Below are positions 35,319 to 44,264 of a stretch of 64,000 nt of DNA, one piece after another. The position numbers were made by a program, and so were the translations under genes. Source of the stretch: Streptosporangium lutulentum. GTDB taxonomy: Bacteria; Actinomycetota; Actinomycetes; Streptosporangiales; Streptosporangiaceae. The DNA lies in contig NZ_JAUSQU010000001.1 of the NCBI RefSeq assembly GCF_030811455.1, positions 4,836,001-4,900,000 of the forward strand, in the 5' to 3' direction. Positions within the stretch are counted from its first letter, which is position 1; every line of letters begins with the position of its first letter. The notes beneath the pieces are model-generated. The model had not been told where the DNA came from and did not search any database. It worked only from the letters and a program-made list of their open reading frames with translations.

Positions 35319-36311
35319 TCAGGGGCGGACGGCTCCGACGAAGTTACGGCCGTAGGAGGACAGGGGGACGACCTTGACGACGTCTCCGGTCTGGGGAGCG
35401 TGAACCATCTGGCCGTTGCCCGCGTATATCCCGACGTGACCCAACCCCTCGCTGAAGAGGAGGTCGCCGGGCTGGAGATCGCTCATCGAGACCTTGCGGC
35501 TCGCGCCCCAGCTCCACTGCTCCCAGGTCGTACGGGGAAGGCTGACCCCGCCGCTGTTCCAGGCGGCCTGGACGAGACCGGAGCAGTCCCAGCCGTTGGG
35601 GCCGGTGCCGCCGAACTGGTACGGCTTGCCGATCTGGGCGTAGGCGAAGGCCAGCACGGCTCGCGCGTTGCCGGAGGCCGAACCTGTGTACTGGGCTCCG
35701 GAGCCGTTGGGGTTGCCCACCTGGTAGGCGCCGAGTTCGCGCAGGAGCTTCGTCTGGGCCTTGACCATCTTGTCGGCCTTGGCCTTCTCGTCCGACAGTT
35801 CGTCACGCGTCTCGTCGGCCTCGGCCAGGGCCTTCTTGGCGCCGTCCCGGTTGGCCCGCAGTGTCTTGGTCGCCTCGTCGAAGGCGTTCAGCGCCTGGGC
35901 GCGGGAGGCGGAGAGCTGGTCGACGGCGGCCATGCCGTTCAGCAGGTCGCCGGGGTCGGCCTGGTTGACCAGGCCTTCCCAGCCGCTCACCGTGCCGACC
36001 TGGTAGGTGCTGACGGCCATCGTGACGAGTTCCTTGCGCAGCCCGGCGACCTTCTCCCCCTGGCGGGTGAGCTCGCCGTTCAGCGTCTCGTACTTCTTCC
36101 TGGCCTTCTTCCACTTCTCTGAGGCCTGGTTGTACTTCTCGACGACCAGGTCGGCCTGCTCGTTGAGCTTCTCCAGCTTCGCCTTGGCCTGAGGGATCGT
36201 CGGCTTCGGGTCGGCGGACGCACCGCCTACGGGCAACATCAGCAGCGCGAGGACAAGCCCCACGGCCAACGGAATCCGAACCAGTCTCACCGGCATACCC
36301 GCCACGGCCAC
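35319..36311 (-). CDS. Secreted coiled-coil NlpC/P60 peptidoglycan hydrolase (RipA-like)
   Basis: The 330-residue product has a signal peptide cleaving near GGASADP, a long coiled-coil region (about 35-195, EKLNEQADLVVEKYNQASEKWKKARKKYE and onward) and a C-terminal NlpC/P60 domain: YAQIGKPYQFGGTGPNGWDCSGLVQAAW (catalytic Cys), GHVGIYAGNGQMVHAPQ (His). The architecture matches RipA-type septal D,L-endopeptidases kept inactive by the coiled coil. GTG 36311 has GGGAGG seven bases upstream. No riboswitch is seen in its short leader, unlike the other NlpC/P60 gene. Confidence 0.9.
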   Translation of the reverse strand: MAVAGMPVRLVRIPLAVGLVLALLMLPVGGASADPKPTIPQAKAKLEKLNEQADLVVEKYNQASEKWKKARKKYETLNGELTRQGEKVAGLRKELVTMAVSTYQVGTVSGWEGLVNQADPGDLLNGMAAVDQLSASRAQALNAFDEATKTLRANRDGAKKALAEADETRDELSDEKAKADKMVKAQTKLLRELGAYQVGNPNGSGAQYTGSASGNARAVLAFAYAQIGKPYQFGGTGPNGWDCSGLVQAAWNSGGVSLPRTTWEQWSWGASRKVSMSDLQPGDLLFSEGLGHVGIYAGNGQMVHAPQTGDVVKVVPLSSYGRNFVGAVRP

Positions 36312-36395
36312 GACAACGCCTCCCGAGTGCCAAGCCCTGGTCGGAATAGTACAGAGGAAGTAAGGTACAACTCACCTTTTCAGGCGTTTTGTTCG

Positions 36396-37013
36396 TTACT
36401 CACAGGTGGCTATAAGGCAGATCTTCGAGGTCATCGCTCTGGCGTCACGCAGTTGGTCGGTCCAGTCACGCGTGGCGGGCTTGAAGTACTCCCCCGCCCG
36501 GACGTAGACGAGCACGGCGTCGCCCTTCCTCACCAGCACGCTCCGCTCGCCTCCGACGCCGACGGCCTTGCCGTAGTAGACCTGCCCGGAGACCCTCAGC
36601 GCCTCGTCCCCGAGACCGGTCACGGGCGCGGAGACGTAGCGGTAGCCGGAGCCGGAGCCCGTCGTGGACCTGCACGCCGACAGGGCCGCGCGAAGCTGGG
36701 CGACGGCCTTCCGCGCGGCCGCCGGCGAGTTGTACAGGATCACCTGCTCGACCTTCATGAAGTCCGGCACCCCGATGAACCTCACCGTCCGTGCGACCGT
36801 CCGGCCCGCCCCGCCCGGAGCGGTCTTGCGGCACGGATTCACCTCAAGCGGGGTTTTCGGCGAATTGCTGATCTTCCAGTTGGTTTCAGGATCTTTGTCC
36901 TTCTTCGCCGCGTCCTTCTCGTAGAGAAGGAAACCCTTGGGGACGGCGGGGGCCGTGGCGGCCGCCGTACCGGCAAAGAGAGCGACGCAAACCAGCGCTA
37001 TGATCTTTTTCAT
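36396..37013 (-). CDS. Secreted protein of unknown function
   Basis: The 205-residue product starts MKKIIALVCVALFAGTAAA, a classical signal peptide with GGAGG 8 bases before the ATG. The mature part (SNSPKTPLEVNPCRKT, FIGVPDFMKVEQVILYNSPAAARKAVAQLRAALSACRST, SGYRYVSAPVTGLGDEALRV, CLIATCE) resembles sensor-like exported domains of actinomycetes in layout, with four cysteines probably in disulfides. Not assigned to a named family by eye. Adjacent genes give no functional hint. Confidence 0.65.
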   Translation of the reverse strand: MKKIIALVCVALFAGTAAATAPAVPKGFLLYEKDAAKKDKDPETNWKISNSPKTPLEVNPCRKTAPGGAGRTVARTVRFIGVPDFMKVEQVILYNSPAAARKAVAQLRAALSACRSTTGSGSGYRYVSAPVTGLGDEALRVSGQVYYGKAVGVGGERSVLVRKGDAVLVYVRAGEYFKPATRDWTDQLRDARAMTSKICLIATCE

Positions 37014-37059
37014 CGAATCAACCTCCGGGGGGATTCGATGAACCATAGAGCTAAAAAGT

Positions 37060-38382
37060 TCAGGCCCGCCCGAGACGCCGTAAAAGTAATACAGACGGCA
37101 CCGGCCGGGCTCCCATCCGGCGGACCGACTCGGCCACCTCACGGTCGGAGGAGACCACCGCGACCGCGCGTCCCGTGGGCTCGGCGCGGACCAGCTGACG
37201 GATCAGGTCGTCGGCGATCTGGCCGGGAGCGCTGAACAGCACCCGGACACCCCTGGGGGCCGACATCGGAACGGGGCCGTTCAGCTCCGCGCCGTCGAAG
37301 ACACACGTCAGCTCGGTGCGGGTCTGCGCGTACAGCGCGCCGAGACCGGTGAGCAGGCGGCTGCGCTGGTCGGCGAGGGTGAACGTCCCGTAACCGGTCT
37401 TGGTCACGTTGTAGCCGTCCACGATCAGATGGATCTGCGGCAGCGCGAGCAACTGGTCGAGCAGGGCGGGATCGTCGTCGGCGAGTGCCCGCGCGGGCAC
37501 CGCCTGGACGCCCTGCCTGCCGGGCGCGACCGAGGCCACCGAGTCGGCGGGCCTGTGGATGCTGGAGGGCAGCGCCAGCTCCCTGCGCAGCCCGGCCGCG
37601 GCGTCCTGGAGCGCGTCGAGCAGCATGCGGACCTTGGTGTCCTCCACGCTGCGGCCCTCACGGGCCGCCCGGCGCGTGGACTCCAGCTGCCGCTCGGCGT
37701 CGGCCAGGCGCTCGCGGAGGCGTCGCAGCTCGCTCTCCCCCGCGCTTCCCGCCGAGATCGCGACGGCCATGGCCTCCTGCGCGGTCTCCTGCACCTCGGC
37801 GGCCCGCTTCTCCGCCGCCTTCGCCCGCTCGCGGGCGTCGTGCAGCTTGCGGCGCAGGTCGGAGATCTCCGACCGGGCGGTCTTGAGCTGTTCGCGCAGC
37901 CGGTCGGACTCCTCCTTGGTCGTGGTCTTCTGGGCGGCGAGCTGCTCGCGCAGCCGGTTGAGCGCCTGCTCCTGCGCGGACCCCTCGGCCGCGGCCGCCG
38001 ACTGCTCCAGGTCCGCGCGGGCGGACTCCACCATCTCCGCCCAGCCGGGTGGCCGGGTCAGGTAGGCGGCCGCGGCGACCAGGACGGGCTCGGCGGCCGG
38101 GGGCACGACGCCCTCGGCGAGGCTCGCGATCAGCTCGGGCCAGCCCGCGATCAGCGTCTCGGCGACCAGCTCGCGGAACTTCTTGTCGGTCTCGAGCTGG
38201 GCGGCGATCGGCGCGCTGCCCAGTTTGGCCCGCTTACGCGGATCGAATTTGGCGATTCCCTTGAGAGGAAGGGGCGCCGTGGCAGCGGGCATCGACCCGA
38301 GGACCTGGGATGCCAGCTCCACGACATGTAAGCGAACCTGCTCAGGTAGCGGACGAGACAGGCCCTCTCCGGCTGAACTCAT
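37060..38382 (-). CDS. NYN-domain (YacP-like) RNA-binding protein with coiled coil
   Basis: The 440-residue product has a helical N-terminal domain (about 1-150), a coiled coil (about 150-270: EEQALNRLREQLAAQKTTTKEESDRLREQLKTARSEI and following) and a C-terminal PIN-like NYN domain with LIVDGYNVTKTGYG, TCVFDGAELNGPVP, VLFSAPGQIADDLIRQLV and VVSSDREVAESVRRMGA. NYN/DUF901 proteins are predicted ribonucleases acting on RNA. ATG 38382 has AGGGG just upstream. Actinomycete orthologues have the same arrangement; targets unknown. Confidence 0.82.
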   Translation of the reverse strand: MSSAGEGLSRPLPEQVRLHVVELASQVLGSMPAATAPLPLKGIAKFDPRKRAKLGSAPIAAQLETDKKFRELVAETLIAGWPELIASLAEGVVPPAAEPVLVAAAAYLTRPPGWAEMVESARADLEQSAAAAEGSAQEQALNRLREQLAAQKTTTKEESDRLREQLKTARSEISDLRRKLHDARERAKAAEKRAAEVQETAQEAMAVAISAGSAGESELRRLRERLADAERQLESTRRAAREGRSVEDTKVRMLLDALQDAAAGLRRELALPSSIHRPADSVASVAPGRQGVQAVPARALADDDPALLDQLLALPQIHLIVDGYNVTKTGYGTFTLADQRSRLLTGLGALYAQTRTELTCVFDGAELNGPVPMSAPRGVRVLFSAPGQIADDLIRQLVRAEPTGRAVAVVSSDREVAESVRRMGARPVPSVLLLRRLGRA

Positions 38383-38563
38383 CACGGCCCCTACTCGGAT
38401 TGGTCTTCCCGTCAAGGGTACGGCTACCGCACCCTGACCCCGACCTGACCGGAAATCGGGAAAGATCCACCTTAATGGTGAATTCTTTATGGACAAGCGC
38501 TTGCTTCCAGGTATACGACTGTGGCCATCGAGTTGTGACGCACGCCACCCGGGAGACAACGCG

Positions 38564-39691
38564 ATGCCAGAAGAGCCTCAGCAGACCGCCCAGATGCGCA
38601 CCTCCGTCCGCGACCTCGACGAGTTACGCGAGCGGCTGAGGTCCTGGCTGACCGGCCGTTTGGGCTGTCCCGTCACGGTGTCGCGACTGTCCCACCCCGC
38701 CGGCAACGGCATGTCCAGCGAGACACTGATCTTCGACGCCTCCTGGGACGCCCCCGAGGGCAGGCAGGACCTCCGGTGCGTCGCCCGGATGGAGCCGGCG
38801 AGCGAGGCGGTGCCGGTCTTCCCCACCTACGATCTCGGCAAGCAGTTCGACGTCATGCGGACGGTCAGGGAACGCGCCGGGGTGCTCGCGCCGCGCCCCC
38901 TGTGGTTCGAGCCGGACCCCGGGCCGATGGGCGCCCCGTTCTTCGTGATGGAGCGGCTCGTCGGCGACGTGCCGCCGGACATGCCGCCCTACACCTTCCA
39001 GAGCTGGCTGCTGAAGGCCCCTCCCGAGAGCAGGGAGCGGCTGCAACGGCAGAGCGTCGAGATCCTGGCCAGGCTGCACGACACCGCCTTCACCTCCGAG
39101 GAGCTGCGCCCGCTGGAGACCTCCGGGCCCGGCGGGACGGCCCTGCGCAGGCACGTCGACGAGCAGCGGGCCTACTACGACTGGGCGCACGGCTCGATGC
39201 GGATCCCGCTGCTGGAGCGGGGGTTCGACTGGCTGGAGGAACACTGGCCGGCCGACCCGGGGCCCGACGTGCTGAGCTGGGGGGACGCGCGCATCGGAAA
39301 CGTGATGTATCGCGACTTCACCCCGGTGGCGGTGCTGGACTGGGAGATGGCCACCGTCGCCCCCCGCGAGCTGGACCTCGCCTGGATGATCTTCCTGCAC
39401 CAGTTCTTCCAGGAGGTCGCCGGGGCCTTCGAGCTGCCCGGCCTGCCGGACTTCATGCAGCGCGAGGACGTTTGCCGGACATATCAGGAAATGACCGGCC
39501 ATCAGCCACGCGACATGGAGTTCTATGAGATGTACGCCGCGCTCCGGCACGGCGTCATCATGGCCCGGGTCTGGCAGCGCCGGATCCACTTCGGCGAGCA
39601 GCCCATGCCCGAGAACCCCGAGGAGCTGATCCTGCACCGGGCCGCCATCGAGCGGATGCTGGACGGAAGCTACTGGCGTCCGGGGTCGTGA
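38564..39691 (+). CDS. Aminoglycoside-phosphotransferase-family kinase (ACAD10-like)
   Basis: The 375-residue APH-fold kinase has FFVMERLVGDVPPDMPP (hinge), LSWGDARIGNVMYRDFTPVAVLDWEMATVAPRELDLAW (catalytic D of WGDARIGN and metal D of LDWEMA). The long insertion and family resemblance are to ACAD10-N-terminal-type phosphotransferases acting on hydroxyacyl or small alcohol substrates rather than antibiotics. ATG 38564 has GGGAGA upstream. Alone between two divergent units. Confidence 0.8.
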   Translation: MPEEPQQTAQMRTSVRDLDELRERLRSWLTGRLGCPVTVSRLSHPAGNGMSSETLIFDASWDAPEGRQDLRCVARMEPASEAVPVFPTYDLGKQFDVMRTVRERAGVLAPRPLWFEPDPGPMGAPFFVMERLVGDVPPDMPPYTFQSWLLKAPPESRERLQRQSVEILARLHDTAFTSEELRPLETSGPGGTALRRHVDEQRAYYDWAHGSMRIPLLERGFDWLEEHWPADPGPDVLSWGDARIGNVMYRDFTPVAVLDWEMATVAPRELDLAWMIFLHQFFQEVAGAFELPGLPDFMQREDVCRTYQEMTGHQPRDMEFYEMYAALRHGVIMARVWQRRIHFGEQPMPENPEELILHRAAIERMLDGSYWRPGS

Positions 39692-39771
39692 CCGGTGCGC
39701 CCCGGCGGGACCCCGGGGCGGCAAATGTCGGTAGGGGCTTCTATGGTCGTGAGCCGTGGAGGTCATGAACT

Positions 39772-41496
39772 GTGGAGAACTCCGTACAGGGAACGCTGGA
39801 CGAGCTGGGCGTGCCGCTCAGCCAGATCACGTTCGTCGTGTTCGACCTGGAGACGACCGGTGTCTCGTCCGACGAGCACGCGATCACGGAGATCGGGGCG
39901 GTCAAGGTCCGGGGCGGTGAGGTGCTCGGCGAGTTCTCGACCCTGGTCGACCCCGGCTCGCCGATCCCGCCGTTCATCTCGGTGCTGACCGGCATCACCG
40001 ACGGCATGGTCGTGGCGGCGCCGAGGATCGAGGCGGTGCTGCCCTCGTTCCTGGAGTTCGCCCGCGGCACCACCCTCGTGGCGCACAACGCCGGATTCGA
40101 TCTGGGCTTCGTCAAGGCGGCCTGCGCCGCTCACGGCTATCCCCCGCCCCGCCACCCGGTGGTCGACACCGTCGTTCTGGCCCGCAAGCTGCTGACCCGC
40201 GACGAGGCCCCCAACTGCAAGCTGTCCACGCTCGCCAAGATCTTCAGCAAAACAGAGCCCTGCCACCGCGCGCTCGCCGACGCGCGGGCCACCGTGGACG
40301 TGCTCCACGCGCTGCTGGAGCGGGCGGGTTCGTTCGGCGTGCACACCCTGGAGGAGCTGAAGGGCTTCGTCCGCGCGCCCACCCCTGAGCAGCGCCGCAA
40401 GCGGCACCTGGCCGACGCCGTGCCCGGCGGCCCCGGCGTCTACGTGTTCGAGGACTCCGGCGGCGACCCCCTCTACGTCGGCAAGAGCACCAACCTCCGC
40501 AACCGCGTGCGCAGTTACTTCACCGCCGGTGAGACGCGGCCCCGCATCCGGGAGATGGTCGGCATCGCCGAGCGGGTCCGGACCATCGTCTGCGCGACCC
40601 CCCTGGAGGCCGAGGTCAGGGAGCTCAGGCTGATCGGCTCGTCCAAACCGCGATACAACCGCAGGTCGCGCTTCCCGGAGAAGATGTTCTGGCTCAAACT
40701 CACCGACGAGCCGTTCCCCCGCCTGTCGATCGTCCGCGAGATCAAGGACGACAAGGCCGGCTACCTGGGCCCGTTCACCAGCGTCCGCGCCGCCGAAGAC
40801 GCCCGCACCGCGCTGCACGAGACGATCCCCCTGCGGCAGTGCACCGAGAGGATGACCCCGCGGACCAGGCACTCCGCCTGCGCGCTCGCCGAGCTCGGCA
40901 GGTGCGGGGCGCCGTGCGAGGGCCGTCAGAGCGCCGAGGAGTACGGCCTGCACGTCGCGAGTGCCCGCCAGGCGATGGAGCTGGACGCCTCTCCCGTCTT
41001 CTCGGCGATCGAGCTCCGGATGGAGCGCCTCTCCCTCGACCAGCGTTACGAGGAGGCCGCGGCCGACCGTGACCGGCTCGCCTCCTACGTCCGCACCTCG
41101 GCGCGCATGCAGAGGCTGCGGGCGCTGACCGTGATCCCCCAGATGGTCGCGGCCGCCCCCTCGGCGAGCGGCGGCTGGGACATCCACGTCATCCGGTACG
41201 GCCGGCTGGCCTCGGCCGGGGTGATGCCCAAGGGAGCCCATCCCGGCCCGTTCGTGGACGCGCTGGTGGCCACGGCCGAAACCGTCGCCCCGGGACCGGG
41301 GCCCGTCCCCGCGGCCGGCACGGAGGAGACCGAGTGCATCCTGCGCTGGCTGGAGAGCCCGGGCGTGCGATTGGTGCAGGTCGAGGGCTCCTGGAGCCTG
41401 CCCACCCTCGGCGCGGGCAGGCTCCAGGCCCGCATCGACCGCGCCTACCAGGCCGTCGAGCCACGCCGCCCGCGCGAGGGCCGTCCGCAGCGCTGA
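39772..41496 (+). CDS. DEDDh exonuclease fused to GIY-YIG (UvrC-like) domain
   Basis: The 574-residue fusion has an exonuclease domain (about 15-180) with VVFDLETTGVS, AHNAGFDLGF and HRALADARATVDVL, the D-E-D-D-h set of DnaQ. Then a GIY-YIG domain (about 208-290) with GVYVFEDSGGDPLYVGKSTNLRNRVRSY, as in UvrC/Cho nucleases, and a C-terminal UvrC-like tail including cysteines TRHSACALAELGRCGAPCEG. GTG 39772 has GGAGG 9 bases upstream. It may help DNA repair. Actinobacterial homologues of this layout are known but poorly characterised. Confidence 0.88.
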   Translation: MENSVQGTLDELGVPLSQITFVVFDLETTGVSSDEHAITEIGAVKVRGGEVLGEFSTLVDPGSPIPPFISVLTGITDGMVVAAPRIEAVLPSFLEFARGTTLVAHNAGFDLGFVKAACAAHGYPPPRHPVVDTVVLARKLLTRDEAPNCKLSTLAKIFSKTEPCHRALADARATVDVLHALLERAGSFGVHTLEELKGFVRAPTPEQRRKRHLADAVPGGPGVYVFEDSGGDPLYVGKSTNLRNRVRSYFTAGETRPRIREMVGIAERVRTIVCATPLEAEVRELRLIGSSKPRYNRRSRFPEKMFWLKLTDEPFPRLSIVREIKDDKAGYLGPFTSVRAAEDARTALHETIPLRQCTERMTPRTRHSACALAELGRCGAPCEGRQSAEEYGLHVASARQAMELDASPVFSAIELRMERLSLDQRYEEAAADRDRLASYVRTSARMQRLRALTVIPQMVAAAPSASGGWDIHVIRYGRLASAGVMPKGAHPGPFVDALVATAETVAPGPGPVPAAGTEETECILRWLESPGVRLVQVEGSWSLPTLGAGRLQARIDRAYQAVEPRRPREGRPQR

Positions 41497-41541
41497 TAAC
41501 TTCGAAGGCGGCAAGCCCCGCACTCAACGAGGAGGAAACTC

Positions 41542-41829
41542 GTGGTCACCGCGATCGTTCACATCAACGCCGAGGTGGACCGGATTCCCGAGGTCGCCCA
41601 GACGATCGCCGAGATCGACGGGGTGAGCGAGGTGTACTCCATCACCGGGGAGTACGACCTGATGGCCATGGTCCGCGTCTCCGCCTACGAGGAGATCGCC
41701 GAGGTCATCCCCGGGCGGCTGAACAAGGTGGCCGGGGTGCTGCACACCGAGACCCACATCGCCTTCCGCACCTACTCCAGGCACGACCTGGACGCCGCCT
41801 TCTCGATCGGCCTCGGCGAGTCCGACTGA
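41542..41829 (+). CDS. Stand-alone RAM (Lrp/AsnC ligand-binding) domain protein
   Basis: The 95-residue product is only the effector domain of Lrp/AsnC regulators: TAIVHINAEVDRIPEVAQTIAEIDGVSEVYSITGEYDLMAMVRV, with the ligand-binding GEYDL loop, and no helix-turn-helix. GTG start with GAGGAGG upstream. Such proteins bind amino acids and may modulate full-length Lrp partners. It is followed by a hairpin and the convergent trpD. Confidence 0.85.
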   Translation: MVTAIVHINAEVDRIPEVAQTIAEIDGVSEVYSITGEYDLMAMVRVSAYEEIAEVIPGRLNKVAGVLHTETHIAFRTYSRHDLDAAFSIGLGESD

Positions 41830-41844
41830 CGCCCGCACGGACGG

Positions 41845-41864
41845 GGCGGGCGTCGCCGCCCGCC
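41845..41864. terminator. Hairpin between convergent RAM gene and trpD
   Basis: GGCGGGCG and CGCCCGCC with loop TCGC, an 8-pair GC stem 16 bases after the RAM gene stop. It could end transcripts from both sides. No T-tract. Confidence 0.5.
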
Positions 41865-41958
41865 TCGCCCGCCGTGGGCGTCCACGCCTCTCCTCAGCCG
41901 TGCCCGCGCCCCGAAACGATCCTCGATCGGGGCATGGGTCCACGGCGGCCCCGGTGGA

Positions 41959-43005
41959 TCAGACCGGCGTCAGCGACCGGCTGAACCCGATCCAGTGCTC
42001 AAGGATGTTCGAGGCGGCGCCGGAGTCGACGGCCCGCGTGGCCCGCTCGTATCCGGCGGCCATCGCCGCGTTCAGGTCGTCGTCCGCGCCGTCCAGGGCG
42101 ACCAGCGCGGCCGCCGCGTTGAGCAGCACCGCGTCACGGACCGGCCCGGTCTTGCCGTCGAGCAGCTCGTGCACGGCCCGCGCGTTGAACTCCACGTCCC
42201 CGCCGCGCAGCGCGTCGGCCGCCGACCGGGGAATGTCCAGTACGGCCGGATCGAAGATCGTCTGCCTGGCGGTCCCCTCGCGCACCACCCAGACCGTGGA
42301 GGTCGTCGCGGTGGTGAGCTCGTCCAGCCCGTCGTCGCCCCGGAAGACCAGGGCGGACACCCCGCGCTCGGCGAAGACCCCCGCGACCACGGGGAGCATG
42401 CCCGGGTCGAAGATGCCGATCGCCTGGGCGCTGGGCCTGGCCGGATTGGTCAGCGGCCCCAGGAAGTTGAAGATCGTCGGGATGCCGAGCTCCTTGCGCG
42501 GCGGACCGGCGAAACGCAGCGCCGGGTGGTAGACCGGCGCGAAACAGAAGGCGATCCCCACCTCGGTCGCGACCTTCGCGGTGTCGGCCGGGGACAGGTC
42601 GAGCCTGATCCCCAGATGCTCCAGCACGTCGGCGGCGCCGCAGGAGGAGGAGGCGGCGCGGTTGCCGTGCTTGACCACCCGGGCGCCCGCGGCGGCGGCC
42701 ACGATCGCGGCCATGGTCGAGACGTTGACGGTGTGGGCCCGGTCGCCGCCGGTGCCGACGACGTCGACGACGGGCCCCTTCACCGACAACGGGGTGGCCC
42801 GCTCCAGCATGGTGCGCGCCAGGCCCGTCACCTCGGCGACCGTCTCCCCCTTCGCCCGCAGCGCCACCGCGAAGCCCGCGATCTGCGCGGACGTGGCGGA
42901 GCCGGACATGATCTCGTTCATCGCCCAGGCGGCCTCGTCGGCCGTCAGATTCTCACCGGCGAGCAGGGCCGACAACAGCGCGGGCCAGGTGGTGCGCGCG
43001 TCCAT
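41959..43005 (-). CDS. trpD: Anthranilate phosphoribosyltransferase
   Basis: The 348-residue enzyme has PRPP-binding [22 protein letters not shown] (GTGGD), [21 protein letters not shown], and [19 protein letters not shown], matching TrpD throughout. It transfers phosphoribose to anthranilate in tryptophan synthesis. As in many actinomycetes, it is separated from other trp genes and sits alone near the respiratory locus. ATG 43005 is 18 bases downstream of the receiver-like gene's stop, so the two may be co-transcribed. Confidence 0.93.
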   Translation of the reverse strand: MDARTTWPALLSALLAGENLTADEAAWAMNEIMSGSATSAQIAGFAVALRAKGETVAEVTGLARTMLERATPLSVKGPVVDVVGTGGDRAHTVNVSTMAAIVAAAAGARVVKHGNRAASSSCGAADVLEHLGIRLDLSPADTAKVATEVGIAFCFAPVYHPALRFAGPPRKELGIPTIFNFLGPLTNPARPSAQAIGIFDPGMLPVVAGVFAERGVSALVFRGDDGLDELTTATTSTVWVVREGTARQTIFDPAVLDIPRSAADALRGGDVEFNARAVHELLDGKTGPVRDAVLLNAAAALVALDGADDDLNAAMAAGYERATRAVDSGAASNILEHWIGFSRSLTPV

Positions 43006-43023
43006 GGGGTCTCCAGGGGGGTT

Positions 43024-43452
43024 CTACCGGGTGGTCAGGTGGGTGGAGAGGCGGTGGCGCATCAGGTCGGCGACGGTCTCGGCAAGCACCACGGGGTCGA
43101 TCGGCTGTGCCACGACGGCCTCCGCGCGTGACCACTCCGCCAGCCATCGATCGTCACGGCGGGCGATCAGCAGGCAGATCGGCGGGCAGTCGTGAACCTC
43201 GTCCTTGGCCTGGCGGGCCACGCCCATGCCGCCGGCCGGCTGGGCCTCGGCATCGAGCACCGCGACGTCGATCTCACCCGAGTCGAAATGCTGGATCACC
43301 TTGGCGTGGGTAGCGCACTCCACGATCTCCACAAGGGGCACGTCGGCGGCGGGGCGACGGCCGATCGCCTGCCGCACCTTCTCCCGGGTGCTCGCGTCGT
43401 CGCTGTAGACGAGGACCCTCATCTTGTCGTCGGTGCTCACGGTCGCACTCAC
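43024..43452 (-). CDS. Atypical response-regulator receiver-like protein
   Basis: The 142-residue protein looks like a single REC domain: [21 protein letters not shown] (acidic pocket SDD), [10 protein letters not shown] (possible phospho-Asp), and [33 protein letters not shown]. Two conserved receiver positions are changed: the Thr/Ser after beta4 is Ala (IA) and the Lys of KP is Gln (QP). Phosphotransfer would be impaired, so it may signal by protein contact. No histidine kinase or output domain nearby. Start at GTG 43452 is uncertain; GTG 43440 and ATG are alternatives. Confidence 0.65.
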   Translation of the reverse strand: MSATVSTDDKMRVLVYSDDASTREKVRQAIGRRPAADVPLVEIVECATHAKVIQHFDSGEIDVAVLDAEAQPAGGMGVARQAKDEVHDCPPICLLIARRDDRWLAEWSRAEAVVAQPIDPVVLAETVADLMRHRLSTHLTTR

Positions 43453-43478
43453 TATCCCTCGTCGATATCCCTCGTCGA
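43453..43478. repeat. Perfect 13-base tandem duplication
   Basis: TATCCCTCGTCGA occurs twice back to back (43453-43465 and 43466-43478), directly before the start of the receiver-like gene. On the minus strand it duplicates a GAGGGATA ribosome-site-like segment. Probably a recent slippage event. Confidence 0.8.
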
Positions 43479-43579
43479 TGTATGGTCACCTGGGATGCTA
43501 CCGGTCAGCCCGCCTGGAGACCCAGGCCGGAGGCATCGGTGAGCGAATTGCCCCATACGTCCGCATTGGGGTTACGTTT

Positions 43580-43599
43580 GACCCCCCTATCGGGGGGTC
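43580..43599 (+). promoter_or_regulatory. Perfect 8-base hairpin in the ctaE leader
   Basis: GACCCCCC, loop TATC, GGGGGGTC, 31 bases before the ctaE ATG. It is followed by no T-run, so it is more likely a leader structure or the end of a small upstream transcript than a terminator. Role unknown. Confidence 0.5.
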
Positions 43600-43630
43600 G
43601 TGCGGCGACCCGAGCAGGGGAACCGCAATA

Positions 43631-44248
43631 ATGCTGCCCGTGGCGACAGCATCCGCAATTTCAACGACGACGGCAGCGCATTCGTCCCGCAGACCCGATC
43701 TGGTCAGCGTGGGGACGATCGTCTGGCTGTCCTCCGAGCTCATGTTCTTCGCGGCGCTGTTCGCGATGTACTTCACCATCCGGTCAGTGAGCCTTGGCCA
43801 GGGTCTGCCCTGGCCGGAGGCCCACCTGAACGTCCCGTTCGCACTGGCCAACACGATCATCCTGGTCCTGTCGAGTGTGACCTGCCAGATGGGCGTGTGG
43901 GCGGCCGAGAAGGGCCAGGTCGCCAAGCTCCGCTTCTGGTACGTCATCAGCTTCCTGATGGGCGCCACGTTCGTGGGCGGCCAGCTGTACGAGTACCGCG
44001 AGTTGGTCCATGAAGGGCACACCCTGTCGCACTCCGCGTACGACTCGGTGTTCTATCTGGCCACGGGCTTCCACGGCCTCCATGTGACCGGTGGACTGAT
44101 CGCGTTCCTCTTCATGCTGGGACGCACGTACGCCGCGAAGCGCTTCACCCGTGAGCAGGCGACCAGCGCGATCGTCGTGTCCTACTACTGGCACTTCGTC
44201 GACGTGGTCTGGATCGGCCTTTTCGTGACCATCTACGGTATTCAATAA
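43631..44248 (+). CDS. ctaE: Cytochrome c oxidase subunit III
   Basis: The 205-residue membrane protein has five predicted helices. [32 protein letters not shown] is the canonical start of actinobacterial CtaE, with [27 protein letters not shown] and [22 protein letters not shown] later. It is the aa3 oxidase subunit III. ATG 43631 has AGGGG about 10 bases upstream. As in other actinobacteria, it is linked to qcrCAB (17 bases to qcrC) rather than to ctaD. Confidence 0.93.
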   Translation: MLPVATASAISTTTAAHSSRRPDLVSVGTIVWLSSELMFFAALFAMYFTIRSVSLGQGLPWPEAHLNVPFALANTIILVLSSVTCQMGVWAAEKGQVAKLRFWYVISFLMGATFVGGQLYEYRELVHEGHTLSHSAYDSVFYLATGFHGLHVTGGLIAFLFMLGRTYAAKRFTREQATSAIVVSYYWHFVDVVWIGLFVTIYGIQ

Positions 44249-44264
44249 GGAATCGGGGATCTCT

